Below are positions 7,544 through 17,306 of a stretch of 64,000 nucleotides of DNA, one piece after another. The notes beneath the pieces are model-generated. The model was not told the DNA's origin, did no database searches, and saw only the letters and a list, made by a program, of their open reading frames with translations. The stretch is from assembly GCA_019635875.1 (NCBI GenBank), contig JAHBYP010000004.1:202001-266000 (forward strand), read 5' to 3'. The position numbers were made by a program, and so were the translations under genes. The stretch is from Alphaproteobacteria bacterium. Lineage in GTDB: Bacteria > Pseudomonadota > Alphaproteobacteria > Reyranellales > Reyranellaceae. Positions within the stretch are counted from its first letter, which is position 1. The number at the start of each line of letters is the position of its first letter.

Positions 7544-8707
7544 TCAGCGGCTGGCGCTTTGCGCCACGGCCGAGTCGGCGGTGGTCGGCCGGGCCTGCGG
7601 CTTGACGCGCTGGCCAGCCTCGAGCTTGTGCACGCCCACGGCGACCACGAGATCGCCGTCGGCGAGGCCGGCGGAGATCAGCGCAGTGTCGTCGCGCCAG
7701 CGCGCCACCGTGACGGGCCGCAGGCTGAGCGCACCCGAAGCCTTGTCGACGAGCCACACCGCGGGGCCGGTGCCCTGCTGGAAGATCGCCGTCAGCGGCA
7801 CCTCGGCGACCCGCTCGCGCGAGCCGCGCTCCAGGGTCAGGGTCGCCGTCATGCCCATGGCGATCAGCGCCGGCCGCTCGGTGATGGTGAAGCGCGCGGC
7901 GTAGGTGCGGGTCATGGTGTCGGCCATCGGCGCCAGCTCGCGCATCGTGGCGCCGCGCACGACGCCCGGCTCCGACCACAGCTCGTAGGCGACGCGCTCG
8001 GCGCCGCCCAGCATCGCCAGGCGCTGCTCCGGCACGTCGACACGGATCTCCAGCTCGTCCAGCCGCGCGATCTTCGCCACCTGCTGGCCGGCCGACACGA
8101 CCTGGCCGACCTCGATCATCAGCGCGGTGACGATCCCGTCGTTGTCGGCGCTGAGCGTGGTGTAGGCGAGATTGTTGGCGGCGGTGTCGAGCTGCGCCTT
8201 TGCCTGCTCGTGCCGCGCCTGCGCCGCGTCGGCCAGCGCCTGGCGCTGGTCGAGCATCTGCGGCACGAAGGCCGCCGTGCCCTTCAGCCCGACATAGCGT
8301 TCGAGATCGGCCCTGGCGCGCACCGCCTCGGCTTCGGCCGCCGCCAGCGCGGCGCGGGCATTGTCGAGCGCCAGCCTGTGGTCGGCGGTGTCGAGGCGGG
8401 CGATCGGCTGGCCCGCGGTGACGCGGCCGCCGATCTCGACCAGGCGCTCGACGATCTTGCCGGGGACGCGGAAGCCGACGGTCGTTTCGTAGCGGGGCGC
8501 GACGGTGCCGGCCAGCGTCAGCCGCTGGGTCTGGCTGCGCAGGGTGATCTCCTGCACCCGGGCCGGCCGGACGGGAGCGGCCTTGGCCGGAGCAACCGCG
8601 GGGGGCGTCGGTTGTTTGCTGGGGTAGGCGAACAGCATGAAGCTGACGCCCCCGGCGAGGCTGACCGCGAGGACGGAACCGATCACCGCAACGATCCGCT
8701 TACGCAT
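7544..8707 (-). CDS. RND efflux periplasmic adaptor (membrane fusion protein)
   Basis: The 387-residue product starts with a membrane anchor or signal segment (residues about 5-27), then a proline/alanine-rich spacer. Next come the first half of a lipoyl-like domain (TTVGFRVPGKIVERLVEIGG, near residue 80), a helical hairpin rich in alanine and glutamate (about 105-190), the second lipoyl half (ADNDGIVTALMIEVGQVVSAG) and beta-barrel and membrane-proximal domains. This is the HlyD/AcrA adaptor order, linking the inner-membrane pump to an outer-membrane channel. GGGAG lies about 8 bases before ATG 8707. It heads the pump operon and faces a TetR gene across an operator-bearing gap. Confidence 0.93.
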   Translation of the reverse strand: MRKRIVAVIGSVLAVSLAGGVSFMLFAYPSKQPTPPAVAPAKAAPVRPARVQEITLRSQTQRLTLAGTVAPRYETTVGFRVPGKIVERLVEIGGRVTAGQPIARLDTADHRLALDNARAALAAAEAEAVRARADLERYVGLKGTAAFVPQMLDQRQALADAAQARHEQAKAQLDTAANNLAYTTLSADNDGIVTALMIEVGQVVSAGQQVAKIARLDELEIRVDVPEQRLAMLGGAERVAYELWSEPGVVRGATMRELAPMADTMTRTYAARFTITERPALIAMGMTATLTLERGSRERVAEVPLTAIFQQGTGPAVWLVDKASGALSLRPVTVARWRDDTALISAGLADGDLVVAVGVHKLEAGQRVKPQARPTTADSAVAQSASR

Positions 8708-8733
8708 GGCAGCACTCCCGGGTAAACTACCGT

Positions 8734-8781
8734 TCAGTCATTGCAGACTGATCTGAATATCGTTAACTTACCGACGTTAAC
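8734..8781. promoter_or_regulatory. Operator-like repeats between efflux operon and TetR gene
   Basis: The divergent gap holds an inverted repeat TCAGTC-ATTGCA-GACTGA at 8734-8751 and a direct repeat of CGTTAAC at 8761-8767 and 8775-8781 (14-base period; GTTAAC is itself a palindrome). Either could be the binding site of the adjacent TetR protein, and the AT-rich stretch around them is a natural promoter site. Assignment to TetR is inference from position. Confidence 0.5.
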
Positions 8782-8816
8782 TGATCAAGTCCGGGCCCGC
8801 CCGCAAGAGGAACAAA

Positions 8817-9485
8817 ATGACAAATGTGGCAGCGCACTCTGTCGCACCCCTTGGCCGCAAACGCCGCGGCGAAGGGCATACGCGACGCGAGGAAATCCTG
8901 GCGGCGGCCAAGGCGCTGTTCATCGAAGAGGGGTATGGGGCAACGACGATCCGAAAAATCGCTGAGCGCGTAGGGGTTTCAGCGCCGGCCTTGTACCTTT
9001 ACTTCAAGGACAAGGACGAGATCATGCTGGCACTCTGCGACCAGACCTTCGGTCACTTGATCGAACTCTTCCAAACCATTGAATGCGTTGACTGTCCTCC
9101 CCGTGAACGGCTGCGGCGGATGGGCGAGGCTTACATTCGGTTTGGGCTAGAACATATTGGAGAATATAGGCTTTTCTTCATGGAAGAGCAGGCGCCCGAG
9201 CCCGTGCGCCATACCGGCCACCGCGGCGACATCAGCGATCCCGACCAGCCCGGCATCAAGGGCGCCATCGCCTTCTCCCTGCTGGAGCGGCAGTTCATCG
9301 AGCTGGAGCAGAGCGGCGTGAAGCTGCCGCACCCGCCGGTGACCAGCGCCGAGCTGGCCTGGATGGCCTGTCATGGGCTGGTGGCCGCCTTCATCAACGA
9401 GCCCGACTTCCCGTGGTCGGACCGCCAGGCGCTGATCAGCGGCATGGTCGACCTGACCGTGCGCGGGCTGGCGCCCGCTCAGTAG
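8817..9485 (+). CDS. TetR/AcrR family regulator, probable efflux repressor
   Basis: The 222-residue protein has a basic N-terminal tail (GRKRRGEGHTRREEILAA), a TetR helix-turn-helix at residues about 43-62 (VGVSAPALYLYFKDKDEIM) and a C-terminal helical domain with MACHGLVAAFI, which resembles the WHG-type TetR C-terminal domain with Cys in place of Trp. AAGAGGA lies 4-10 bases upstream of ATG 8817. It is divergent from the RND adaptor and pump genes and so likely controls them in response to a pumped compound. Its last 7 bases overlap the convergent dehydrogenase gene. The first two thirds of the gene are slightly AT-richer than its 3' part. Confidence 0.9.
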   Translation: MTNVAAHSVAPLGRKRRGEGHTRREEILAAAKALFIEEGYGATTIRKIAERVGVSAPALYLYFKDKDEIMLALCDQTFGHLIELFQTIECVDCPPRERLRRMGEAYIRFGLEHIGEYRLFFMEEQAPEPVRHTGHRGDISDPDQPGIKGAIAFSLLERQFIELEQSGVKLPHPPVTSAELAWMACHGLVAAFINEPDFPWSDRQALISGMVDLTVRGLAPAQ

Positions 9486-10228
9486 GTCGCGCGGCCGCCG
9501 GAAAGGTCGAAGACCGCGCCGGTGTTGAAGCTGCACAGCGGCGAGGCCAGCCAGGTCACCAGCGCGGCGGCTTCCTCGACCGTGGCGAAACGGCCCATCG
9601 GGATCTTCGACAGCATGAAATCGATGTGCTGCTGGGTCATCTGCTTGAACAGGTCGGTCTTGATCGCCGCCGGGCAGATGCAGTTCGCCAGCACACCCGA
9701 GTTCGCCAGCTCCTTGCCCAGCGACTTGGTCAGGCCGATCACGCCGGCCTTGGACGCGGAGTAGGCCGAGGCATTGGGGTTGCCCTCCTTGCCGGCGATC
9801 GAGGCGATGTTGACGATGCGGCCCCAGTTGCGCGCCACCATTCCAGGTACCACGGCGCGGTTGGTGAGGAAGACGCCGGTCAGGTTGATGTCGATCACCT
9901 GCCGCCAGGCCTGCACGTCGTAGTCGGCCACCGACGCGTTGGGCCCGGTGATGCCGGCGCTGGCGACCAGGATGTCGACGCCGCCCAGCCGCGTCTCGGT
10001 GTCTGACAGGGCGCCCGCGACCGAACGATCGTCGGCGACATCGACCGCGACAGCGACGGCACCGGCCAGGGCCTTCGCGGCCTCCTGGGCGACGGCCTCG
10101 TCGCGATCCCAGATCGCGATCCGCGCGCCGGCCGCCTGCAGGGCCTGGGCGCAGGCGAACCCGATGCCACGCGCGCCGCCAGTTACCACCGCGATCCTGC
10201 CCTTGAGCGCCTCGCCATACATGACCAT
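9479..10228 (-). CDS. SDR-family NAD(P)-dependent oxidoreductase
   Basis: This 249-residue short-chain dehydrogenase has the cofactor motif VTGGARGIG at residues about 15-23, an acidic residue after beta-2 (IAIWDRDEA) that favours NAD, ASAG in place of the usual NNAG, and the catalytic set S143, Y156 and K160 in AYSASKAG. It is a FabG-like classical SDR of normal length. GGGAGGGAC lies just before the ATG at 10228; the next ATG, 6 bases in, is also possible. It converges on the TetR gene with a 7-base overlap and is divergent from the coxD-like gene. The substrate is unknown. Confidence 0.9.
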   Translation of the reverse strand: MVMYGEALKGRIAVVTGGARGIGFACAQALQAAGARIAIWDRDEAVAQEAAKALAGAVAVAVDVADDRSVAGALSDTETRLGGVDILVASAGITGPNASVADYDVQAWRQVIDINLTGVFLTNRAVVPGMVARNWGRIVNIASIAGKEGNPNASAYSASKAGVIGLTKSLGKELANSGVLANCICPAAIKTDLFKQMTQQHIDFMLSKIPMGRFATVEEAAALVTWLASPLCSFNTGAVFDLSGGRATY

Positions 10229-10327
10229 GTCCCTCCCGAGCCTTAGCCGCCCGCGACCATAGCAATCGGCGAAGCCTTGCCGCTAATATCCTCGCGGTTT
10301 CTTCTTTCCGACAAATCAACGAGTTCG

Positions 10328-11251
10328 ATGCCCGCTCCCATTCCCGCCTCGATCGACGCCATGGTCGAGCTCCTGCGCCAGGGCGACTACATCGCCGACC
10401 GCAGCCTGGCCACGGTGCTGTTCCTCGCCCTCAAACGCGGCCGGCCGCTGTTCTGCGAGGGCGAGGCGGGCGTCGGCAAGACCGAGATCGCCAAGGTCCT
10501 GGCCCAGACCTTGGGCCGCAAGCTGATCCGCCTGCAATGCTACGAGGGCCTCGACGCGGCCTCCGCGGTCTACGAATGGAACTACGCCCGGCAGATGATC
10601 GAGATCCGCCTGGCCGAGGCGCAGGGCGCCGTCGATCGCGACCAGCTCGGCAGCGACGTGTTCAACGAGAGATTCCTGATCCGCCGCCCGCTGCTGGAAG
10701 CGCTTCAGCCGGATCCGAACGGCGCGCCGGTGCTGCTGATCGACGAGCTCGACCGCACCGACGAGCCGTTCGAGGCCTATCTGCTGGAGGTGCTCTCCGA
10801 CTTCCAGGTCTCGATCCCCGAGCTCGGCACGGTGAAGGCGCCGCAGCCGCCGATCGTGATCATCACCTCCAACCGCACGCGCGAGATCCACGACGCGCTC
10901 AAGCGCCGCTGCTTCTATCACTGGGTCGACTATCCCGACGCGGCGCGCGAGCGGCAGATCCTCGCCACCAAGGCGCCCGAGGCGCCGGCGGCGCTGGCCC
11001 GCCAGGTCGTGGGCTTCGTCCAGCAGCTGCGCAACATGGACCTGTTCAAGTCGCCCGGCGTCGCCGAGTCGATCGACTGGGCGCAGGCGCTGTCGGAGCT
11101 CAACGTGCTCGACCTCGATCCTGCGGTGATCGACTCCACGCTGGGCATCCTGCTGAAGTACCAGGACGACATCCAGCGCATCCAGGGCAGCGAGGCCGCC
11201 GCCATCCTCGGCCGCGTCAAGAGCGAGATGGCGGCGCTGCCGGCCGCCTGA
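10328..11251 (+). CDS. coxD: CoxD-like MoxR-family AAA+ ATPase
   Basis: The 307-residue AAA+ ATPase has Walker A GEAGVGKTE at residues 45-53, Walker B LLIDELDR at 136-143, and a sensor-1 Asn in IITSNRTREIHDALKRR. It matches the MoxR/CoxD group that, in CO-dehydrogenase clusters, works with a VWA protein in maturing the molybdenum-copper site. I use ATG 10328 (MPAPIPASIDAM); a TTG at 10277 is in frame but begins a stretch that does not look like the family. The coxE-like gene starts 9 bases after its stop, so the two are co-transcribed. It is divergent from the SDR gene. Confidence 0.85.
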   Translation: MPAPIPASIDAMVELLRQGDYIADRSLATVLFLALKRGRPLFCEGEAGVGKTEIAKVLAQTLGRKLIRLQCYEGLDAASAVYEWNYARQMIEIRLAEAQGAVDRDQLGSDVFNERFLIRRPLLEALQPDPNGAPVLLIDELDRTDEPFEAYLLEVLSDFQVSIPELGTVKAPQPPIVIITSNRTREIHDALKRRCFYHWVDYPDAARERQILATKAPEAPAALARQVVGFVQQLRNMDLFKSPGVAESIDWAQALSELNVLDLDPAVIDSTLGILLKYQDDIQRIQGSEAAAILGRVKSEMAALPAA

Positions 11252-11259
11252 TCCCCGCG

Positions 11260-12513
11260 ATGTCCGAGGTCGTCCGCTCCCTGCCCAAGGCGCCGGCCGA
11301 GCCCAAGCTGGTCGTCAACATCATGAACTTCGCCCGCACCCTGCGCGCCGCCGGCCTGCCGATCGGGCCGGGCCGCGTGCTGGAGGCGGTGAAGGCGGTC
11401 GAGGCGGCCGGGCTGCAGCGGCGGGAAGACTTCTACTGGACCTTGCACAGCGTCTTCGTGAACCGCCGCGATCAGCGCGAGATCTTCGACCAGGCGTTCC
11501 ACGTCTTCTGGCGCAATCCCAGGCTGCTCGAGAAGATGATGGCCATGATGCTGCCGCAGATCGACGGCGGCCTCGACGAAGACGAGCAGAAGAAGCAGCT
11601 CAGCCGCCGCCTGCAGGAAGCGTTGCAGGCCGGTCGCGGCCAGGCGCCGGAGGAGGATCCCGAAGAGCCGCCGAAGATGGAGCTCGAGGCGACGCTGACC
11701 TTCTCCGACCGCGAGCTCTTGCAGAAGCGCGACTTCGAGCAGATGTCGGCGGCCGAGATCGCCGAGGCGCTGCGCGCGATCAAGCGGCTGCGCCTGCCGA
11801 TCCCCGATCGCCGCATTCGCCGCACGCGCCCGTCGGCCCATGGTCATCGCATCGACATGCGCGCCACCCTGCGCGCCTCGCTCAAGCCGCATGGCGCCAT
11901 CGAGCTGCACCGCAAGGAACCGCGCCGCCGTCCGCCGCCGCTGGTGATCCTCTGCGACATCTCCGGTTCGATGAGCAAGTACAGCCGGATGTTCCTGCAT
12001 TTCATGCATGCGCTGGCGAGCGATCGCGACCGGGTATTCAGCTTCACCTTCGGCACGCGGCTCAACAACGTCACCCGCGCGCTGCGAGACAAGGATGTCG
12101 ATATCGCCCTTGCCAAGGCCAGCGCACAGGTCGAGGACTGGTCGGGTGGCACGCGCATCGGCGCCACCCTGCACGAGTTCAACCGGCTGTGGTCGCGCCG
12201 GGTGCTCGGGCAGGGCGCCGTGGTGCTGCTGATCACGGACGGGCTCGACCGCGAGGGCGCGGCGGGCCTGCCGGAGGAGATGGAGCGGCTGCACAAATCC
12301 TGTTCCCGGCTGATCTGGCTCAACCCGCTCTTGCGCTACGAGGGCTATGAGCCAAAGTCATTGGGCAATCGGGCGATGCTGCCGCACGTCGACGACTTCC
12401 GGCCGGTGCACAATCTCGAAAGCCTCGCCGATCTGGTGGCGACGCTGAGCGAGCCGGCGCACCGCGGCGGACAGAAGATGGCGGACTGGCGCGATCGCGC
12501 GCGGGCCGCATGA
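11260..12513 (+). CDS. coxE: CoxE-like VWA-domain protein
   Basis: This 417-residue protein has a helical N-terminal half with a charged, glutamate-rich segment (residues about 125-145) and a C-terminal von Willebrand A domain. The MIDAS metal site is CDISGSMSK, residues 232-240 (D233-x-S235-x-S237), with a later TDGLDRE. It is the usual partner of CoxD: the MoxR ATPase and VWA protein act together as a chaperone or metal-insertion machine for CO-dehydrogenase-type enzymes. ATG 11260 follows the coxD stop by 8 bases. A family C repeat separates it from the XdhC-like genes. Confidence 0.85.
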   Translation: MSEVVRSLPKAPAEPKLVVNIMNFARTLRAAGLPIGPGRVLEAVKAVEAAGLQRREDFYWTLHSVFVNRRDQREIFDQAFHVFWRNPRLLEKMMAMMLPQIDGGLDEDEQKKQLSRRLQEALQAGRGQAPEEDPEEPPKMELEATLTFSDRELLQKRDFEQMSAAEIAEALRAIKRLRLPIPDRRIRRTRPSAHGHRIDMRATLRASLKPHGAIELHRKEPRRRPPPLVILCDISGSMSKYSRMFLHFMHALASDRDRVFSFTFGTRLNNVTRALRDKDVDIALAKASAQVEDWSGGTRIGATLHEFNRLWSRRVLGQGAVVLLITDGLDREGAAGLPEEMERLHKSCSRLIWLNPLLRYEGYEPKSLGNRAMLPHVDDFRPVHNLESLADLVATLSEPAHRGGQKMADWRDRARAA

Positions 12514-12523
12514 GAGTTCAGCT

Positions 12524-12590
12524 CTGTCATCCCGAGCGCAGCGAGGGATCCAGGGCAGACCTGGATCCCTCGCTGCGCTCGGGATGACAG
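12524..12590. repeat. Palindromic repeat family C, copy 2
   Basis: CTGTCATCCCGAGCGCAGCG and its inverted partner CGCTGCGCTCGGGATGACAG enclose GGATCCAGG/CCTGGATCC arms, giving a nearly perfect 67-base palindrome. It lies between coxE and the first XdhC-like gene and could act as a partial terminator or as an RNA-stabilising hairpin. Confidence 0.92.
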
Positions 12591-12630
12591 TGAGCGGTCA
12601 GGGTAAGGTTGGTGTGAGATGGAGGGCACG

Positions 12631-12954
12631 ATGAACCCGGCTCAGGAAGACATCCTCGGCGCGGTGCGCCAGTGGAAGGACGCGGGCAAGGACGTGGCCC
12701 TGGCCACCGTGACCTTGACCTGGGGCTCCTCGCCGCGACCGGTGGGCAGCCAGCTCGCCATCGACGAGGCCGGCAACATGGTGGGCTCGGTGTCCGGCGG
12801 CTGCATCGAGGGTGCCGTGGTCAAGGAGGCGCTCGACGCGATCAAGGACGGCAAGCCGCGCCTGCTGGATTTCGGCGTCACCGACGAGCAGGCCTGGGAT
12901 GTCGGCCTGGCCTGCGGCGGCAAGGTGCAGGTCTTCGTCGAGAAGGTGGACTGA
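12631..12954 (+). CDS. XdhC/CoxI-family small protein (XdhC_CoxI domain only)
   Basis: The 107-residue protein covers just the N-terminal XdhC_CoxI module: VTLTWGSSPRPVGSQLAIDE and VSGGCIEGAVVKEAL with its conserved Cys, then GLACGGKVQVFVEKV at the end. XdhC proteins bind molybdenum cofactor and help to add the sulfido ligand before insertion into xanthine- or CO-dehydrogenase-type enzymes. GGAGGG lies 5 bases before ATG 12631; the ATG at 12619 precedes that site and is less likely. The Rossmann half is encoded by the next gene, 3 bases downstream. Confidence 0.85.
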   Translation: MNPAQEDILGAVRQWKDAGKDVALATVTLTWGSSPRPVGSQLAIDEAGNMVGSVSGGCIEGAVVKEALDAIKDGKPRLLDFGVTDEQAWDVGLACGGKVQVFVEKVD

Positions 12955-12956
12955 CC

Positions 12957-13682
12957 ATGAAGCTCTCCACCCTCGATGCCCTGCAGGCCGCGCGCGCGGC
13001 GCGCCGGGCGGTCGTTCTCGTCAAGCGCATCGCCGATGGCGAGGAGGCGCTGATCTTCAGGGACCGTGCCGAGGGCGCGCTGGCAAATGACGCTGCCGCG
13101 CTGTCGGCCGGCCGTGCCGCTTTGGAGTCGGGCCGCAGCGAGACGGTCGAGACCGGCACCGGCAAGCTCTTCGTGCAGGCCTTCATCCCGCCGCAGCGCA
13201 TGATCGTGGTCGGCGCCGTGCACATCGCCCAGGCGCTGGTGCCGATGGCTGTCATGACCGGTTTCGACGTGACGGTCATCGACCCGCGACGCGCCTTCGC
13301 TACCGACAGCCGCTTCCCCGGCGTCACGGTGCTGACCGATTGGACGGACGAGGCGATGGAGCAGCTGAAGCCCGATTCGGCGACCGCCGTCGTGACCCTG
13401 ACGCACGATCCCAAGCTGGACGATCCGGCGCTGATCGTGGCGCTGAATTCGGACGCCTTCTATGTCGGCTCGCTGGGCAGCCGCAACACCCACGCCAAGC
13501 GCAAGGCGCGGCTGACCGAGGCCGGCATCGGCGATGCGCAGTTCGCGCGCATCCACGGGCCGATCGGCCTCGATCTCGGCGGCCGCTCGCCGGCGGAAAT
13601 CGCGATCTCGATCCTGGCGCAGATCATCCAGGTGCGTTCGGCGCAGGCCGCGGAGCGCGAGCCGCGCGAACGCGCGGCCTGA
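12957..13682 (+). CDS. XdhC-family protein with Rossmann domain (CoxF-like)
   Basis: The 241-residue protein has a short N-terminal part and then the XdhC C-terminal Rossmann domain: QRMIVVGAVHIAQALVPMA, the nucleotide-binding turn FDVTVIDPR, VTLTHDPKLDD, and the conserved end FYVGSLGSRNTHAKR followed by GLDLGGRSPAEIAISILAQI. Together with the preceding small gene it equals one full-length XdhC/CoxF. The likely role is binding molybdenum cofactor and delivering its sulfurated form. ATG 12957 comes 3 bases after the upstream stop. No Shine-Dalgarno site is obvious, so translational coupling is likely. Confidence 0.87.
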   Translation: MKLSTLDALQAARAARRAVVLVKRIADGEEALIFRDRAEGALANDAAALSAGRAALESGRSETVETGTGKLFVQAFIPPQRMIVVGAVHIAQALVPMAVMTGFDVTVIDPRRAFATDSRFPGVTVLTDWTDEAMEQLKPDSATAVVTLTHDPKLDDPALIVALNSDAFYVGSLGSRNTHAKRKARLTEAGIGDAQFARIHGPIGLDLGGRSPAEIAISILAQIIQVRSAQAAEREPRERAA

Positions 13683-13686
13683 TCCC

Positions 13687-15344
<1,658 letters not shown>

Positions 15345-15348
<4 letters not shown>

Positions 15349-15373
15349 CGTCCGGGGCGGAGCAGGAAATAAT
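15345..15373 (+). promoter_or_regulatory. Candidate sigma-70 promoter for the papain-like gene
   Basis: TTGACG at 15345-15350 (overlapping the stop of the upstream gene) and AATAAT at 15368-15373 are separated by 17 bases. The -10 stretch is the only AT-rich patch in the gap, and the predicted leader to ATG 15429 is about 48 bases. Confidence 0.4.
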
Positions 15374-15428
15374 TGAGCGTTCGCTTATTTATGTCGACTG
15401 AGTCCATCCATGGAGGAGGGAAGTCGTC

Positions 15429-16019
15429 ATGGCCTACGTGGTCGCTCAGGAATACATCCGCCGTCAGGACTCCGACGGCGTGACCCACTACATCGACAAG
15501 CAGAACGAGGAGATGTCCTGCGCGCTCGCCAGCATAGGCATGATGTGGGACATGTCGCGCCAGCAATGCGGCGTGACCGACGAGACCGGTTACAAGGCGA
15601 TTTCCGGCCTCTTCTCCGGCTCTCTGCTGCAAAGCCAGCTCAACGGCGACAACTACGGCCTGGGCAACGGCACGGTGGACACCAACATCACGCCGACCCT
15701 GCGGGCCTCGGGCATCAGGGTGAGCGTCGACACCGGCGACATGGATCCGACGGCCTCGACCTATGGCTTCGCCTGGCAGAAGGACCGCATCCGCACGCGC
15801 TATCCGGCGCTGATCCTGGTCGGCTGGTATCGCGGCACCGGCTCGGCGATGACGCGCAACGGCGGGCATTTCATCGTCGCCGCCCGGACCACCAGCAAGG
15901 GCTGGGTCGTCATCCTCGACCCGTATCGCGGCACCTTGCACGAACTGCACGGTAGCCGCGGTCGATACATTAATCATGGTCTGCGCGGCTGGATCGACCA
16001 TATATGGTACACGGGCTGA
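15429..16019 (+). CDS. Papain-like (C39/C70-type) cysteine protease family protein
   Basis: The 196-residue product has the order of a papain-fold bacterial peptidase: Q25 as a possible oxyanion-hole residue, nucleophile C31 in EEMSCALASIGMMWDM, H147 in NGGHFIVAAR, and D164 in VVILDPYRGTLHEL. The whole protein is a single domain without a signal peptide, membrane segment or ABC module, so it is not a peptidase-containing exporter. GGAGGAGGG lies about 10 bases before ATG 15429. It has its own candidate promoter and a strong hairpin downstream. Similar folds act as type III effectors (AvrRpt2), leader peptidases or self-processing modules. The target and even the activity are unknown. Confidence 0.7.
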   Translation: MAYVVAQEYIRRQDSDGVTHYIDKQNEEMSCALASIGMMWDMSRQQCGVTDETGYKAISGLFSGSLLQSQLNGDNYGLGNGTVDTNITPTLRASGIRVSVDTGDMDPTASTYGFAWQKDRIRTRYPALILVGWYRGTGSAMTRNGGHFIVAARTTSKGWVVILDPYRGTLHELHGSRGRYINHGLRGWIDHIWYTG

Positions 16020-16036
16020 GGCCGGCGTTGGCGTAG

Positions 16037-16066
16037 TGTCCGCCGCCGCGCACGGCACGGCGGACA
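16037..16066 (+). promoter_or_regulatory. Hairpin just upstream of the cysteine desulfurase gene
   Basis: TGTCCGCCG at 16037-16045 pairs perfectly with CGGCGGACA at 16058-16066 across a 12-base loop. The base of the stem abuts the only purine-rich site (AGGAC) before ATG 16074. It can be read as a terminator without a U-run for the papain-like gene, or as a 5' leader structure that affects translation of the desulfurase. Confidence 0.5.
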
Positions 16067-16073
16067 GGACGCA

Positions 16074-17306
16074 ATGACCAGCAAGACCTTCGATGTCGGC
16101 GCGATAAGGCGGCAATTCCCGATCATGGCGCGGCCGATCGACGGCAAAGCGCTGCACTATCTCGACAATGGCGCCTCGGCGCAGACGCCGCATGCGGTGA
16201 TCGACGCCGTCGTCGCCTATGAGACGACGTCGCGCGCCAACGTCCTGCGCGGCGTGCACGCGCTCGCCGAGGCGGCCACCGAGCTTTACGAGAACGCGCG
16301 CGCCGACGTCGCCCGCTTCCTTGGCGTGGCGTCGCCGGAGGAGGTGATCTTCACCGGCGGCTGCACCGCGGCCATCAATCTTGTCGCCTACAGCTACGGC
16401 CAGCGCCTGAGACCCGGCGACGAGATCGTGGTCTCGGAGCTCGAGCACCACTCCAACATCGTGCCCTGGTACCAGCTGGCGCAGCGCAGCGGCGCGAAGC
16501 TCAGGGCGCTGCCGGTCACGCCCGACGGGCGCATCGATGTCGGCGCGCTGTCGGCGACGCTCACTGCGCGCACGCGCATCGTCGCGCTGGCCCATGTCTC
16601 GAACGTCACGGGCGCCTTGCTCGACGTCGCCGCCGTGGTCGCGGCGGCGAAGGCGGTCGGCGCGGTGGTGCTGCTCGACGGCGCGCAGCGTGCGCCGCAC
16701 GGGCCGATCGACCTGCCCGCCCTCGGCGTCGACTTCTACGCCTTCGCCGGCCACAAGGCGTATGGGCCCAACGGCATCGGCATCCTGTGGGGTCGCCGCG
16801 AATTGCTCGACGACATGCCGCCGTTCATGGGCGGCGGCTCGATGATCGGCCGCGTGTCGCTGGAGGAGATCACCTGGGCGCCGACGCCGCGACGCTTCGA
16901 GGCCGGCACGCCGCCGATCGGGCCTGCCGTCGGCCTGGGTGCCGCCTGCCGCTGGATGATGGCGCTCGACTGGAACGCGGTGGGCGCGCACGAGATGGGC
17001 CTGACGCAGCGCATGATGGATGGCCTGGCCGGCATCAAGGGCACGCGACTGATCGGCCCGCCCGGGCTGCAGGGACGGTTCCCGGTGATCTCGTTCACGC
17101 TGGAGGGCGTGCATCCGCACGACACGGCGCAGATCCTCGACTCCCACGGCGTCGCGGTGCGCGCCGGCCATCACTGCGCCCAGCCATTGATGGACAAGCT
17201 CGATCTGCCCGGCACGACGCGCGCCAGCATCGCGCCCTACAACGACGCCGGCGATGTCGACGCGCTGCTCGAAGGCGTCGGCGAGGCGCTGAGAAGGTTC
17301 GCATGA
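16074..17306 (+). CDS. SufS-like (class II) cysteine desulfurase
   Basis: The 410-residue PLP enzyme removes sulfur from cysteine as a persulfide. It carries the SufS/CsdA-type markers: HYLDNGASAQTPHAVIDAV at the start, VSELEHHSNIVPWYQLA, the PLP lysine K228 in YAFAGHKAYGPNGIG, and active-site Cys C368 in AVRAGHHCAQPLM. It overlaps the next gene, a SufU/IscU-like scaffold, by four bases (ATGA), so the pair is translationally coupled. No sufB, sufC or sufD genes are nearby. It lies two genes downstream of a molybdenum-cofactor maturation operon, where a desulfurase could also supply the sulfido ligand. That second role is inference. Confidence 0.9.
   Translation: MTSKTFDVGAIRRQFPIMARPIDGKALHYLDNGASAQTPHAVIDAVVAYETTSRANVLRGVHALAEAATELYENARADVARFLGVASPEEVIFTGGCTAAINLVAYSYGQRLRPGDEIVVSELEHHSNIVPWYQLAQRSGAKLRALPVTPDGRIDVGALSATLTARTRIVALAHVSNVTGALLDVAAVVAAAKAVGAVVLLDGAQRAPHGPIDLPALGVDFYAFAGHKAYGPNGIGILWGRRELLDDMPPFMGGGSMIGRVSLEEITWAPTPRRFEAGTPPIGPAVGLGAACRWMMALDWNAVGAHEMGLTQRMMDGLAGIKGTRLIGPPGLQGRFPVISFTLEGVHPHDTAQILDSHGVAVRAGHHCAQPLMDKLDLPGTTRASIAPYNDAGDVDALLEGVGEALRRFA

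Noticed and set aside
12524..12590. Repeat families A-C as CRISPR arrays
   Set aside because: Each is a single long inverted repeat at scattered intergenic sites, without regularly spaced direct repeats, spacers or cas genes.
12631..13682. Frameshift in a single xdhC gene
   Set aside because: The second frame has its own ATG and family-like start, and the first ends with a proper stop 3 bases earlier; a natural split is more likely.
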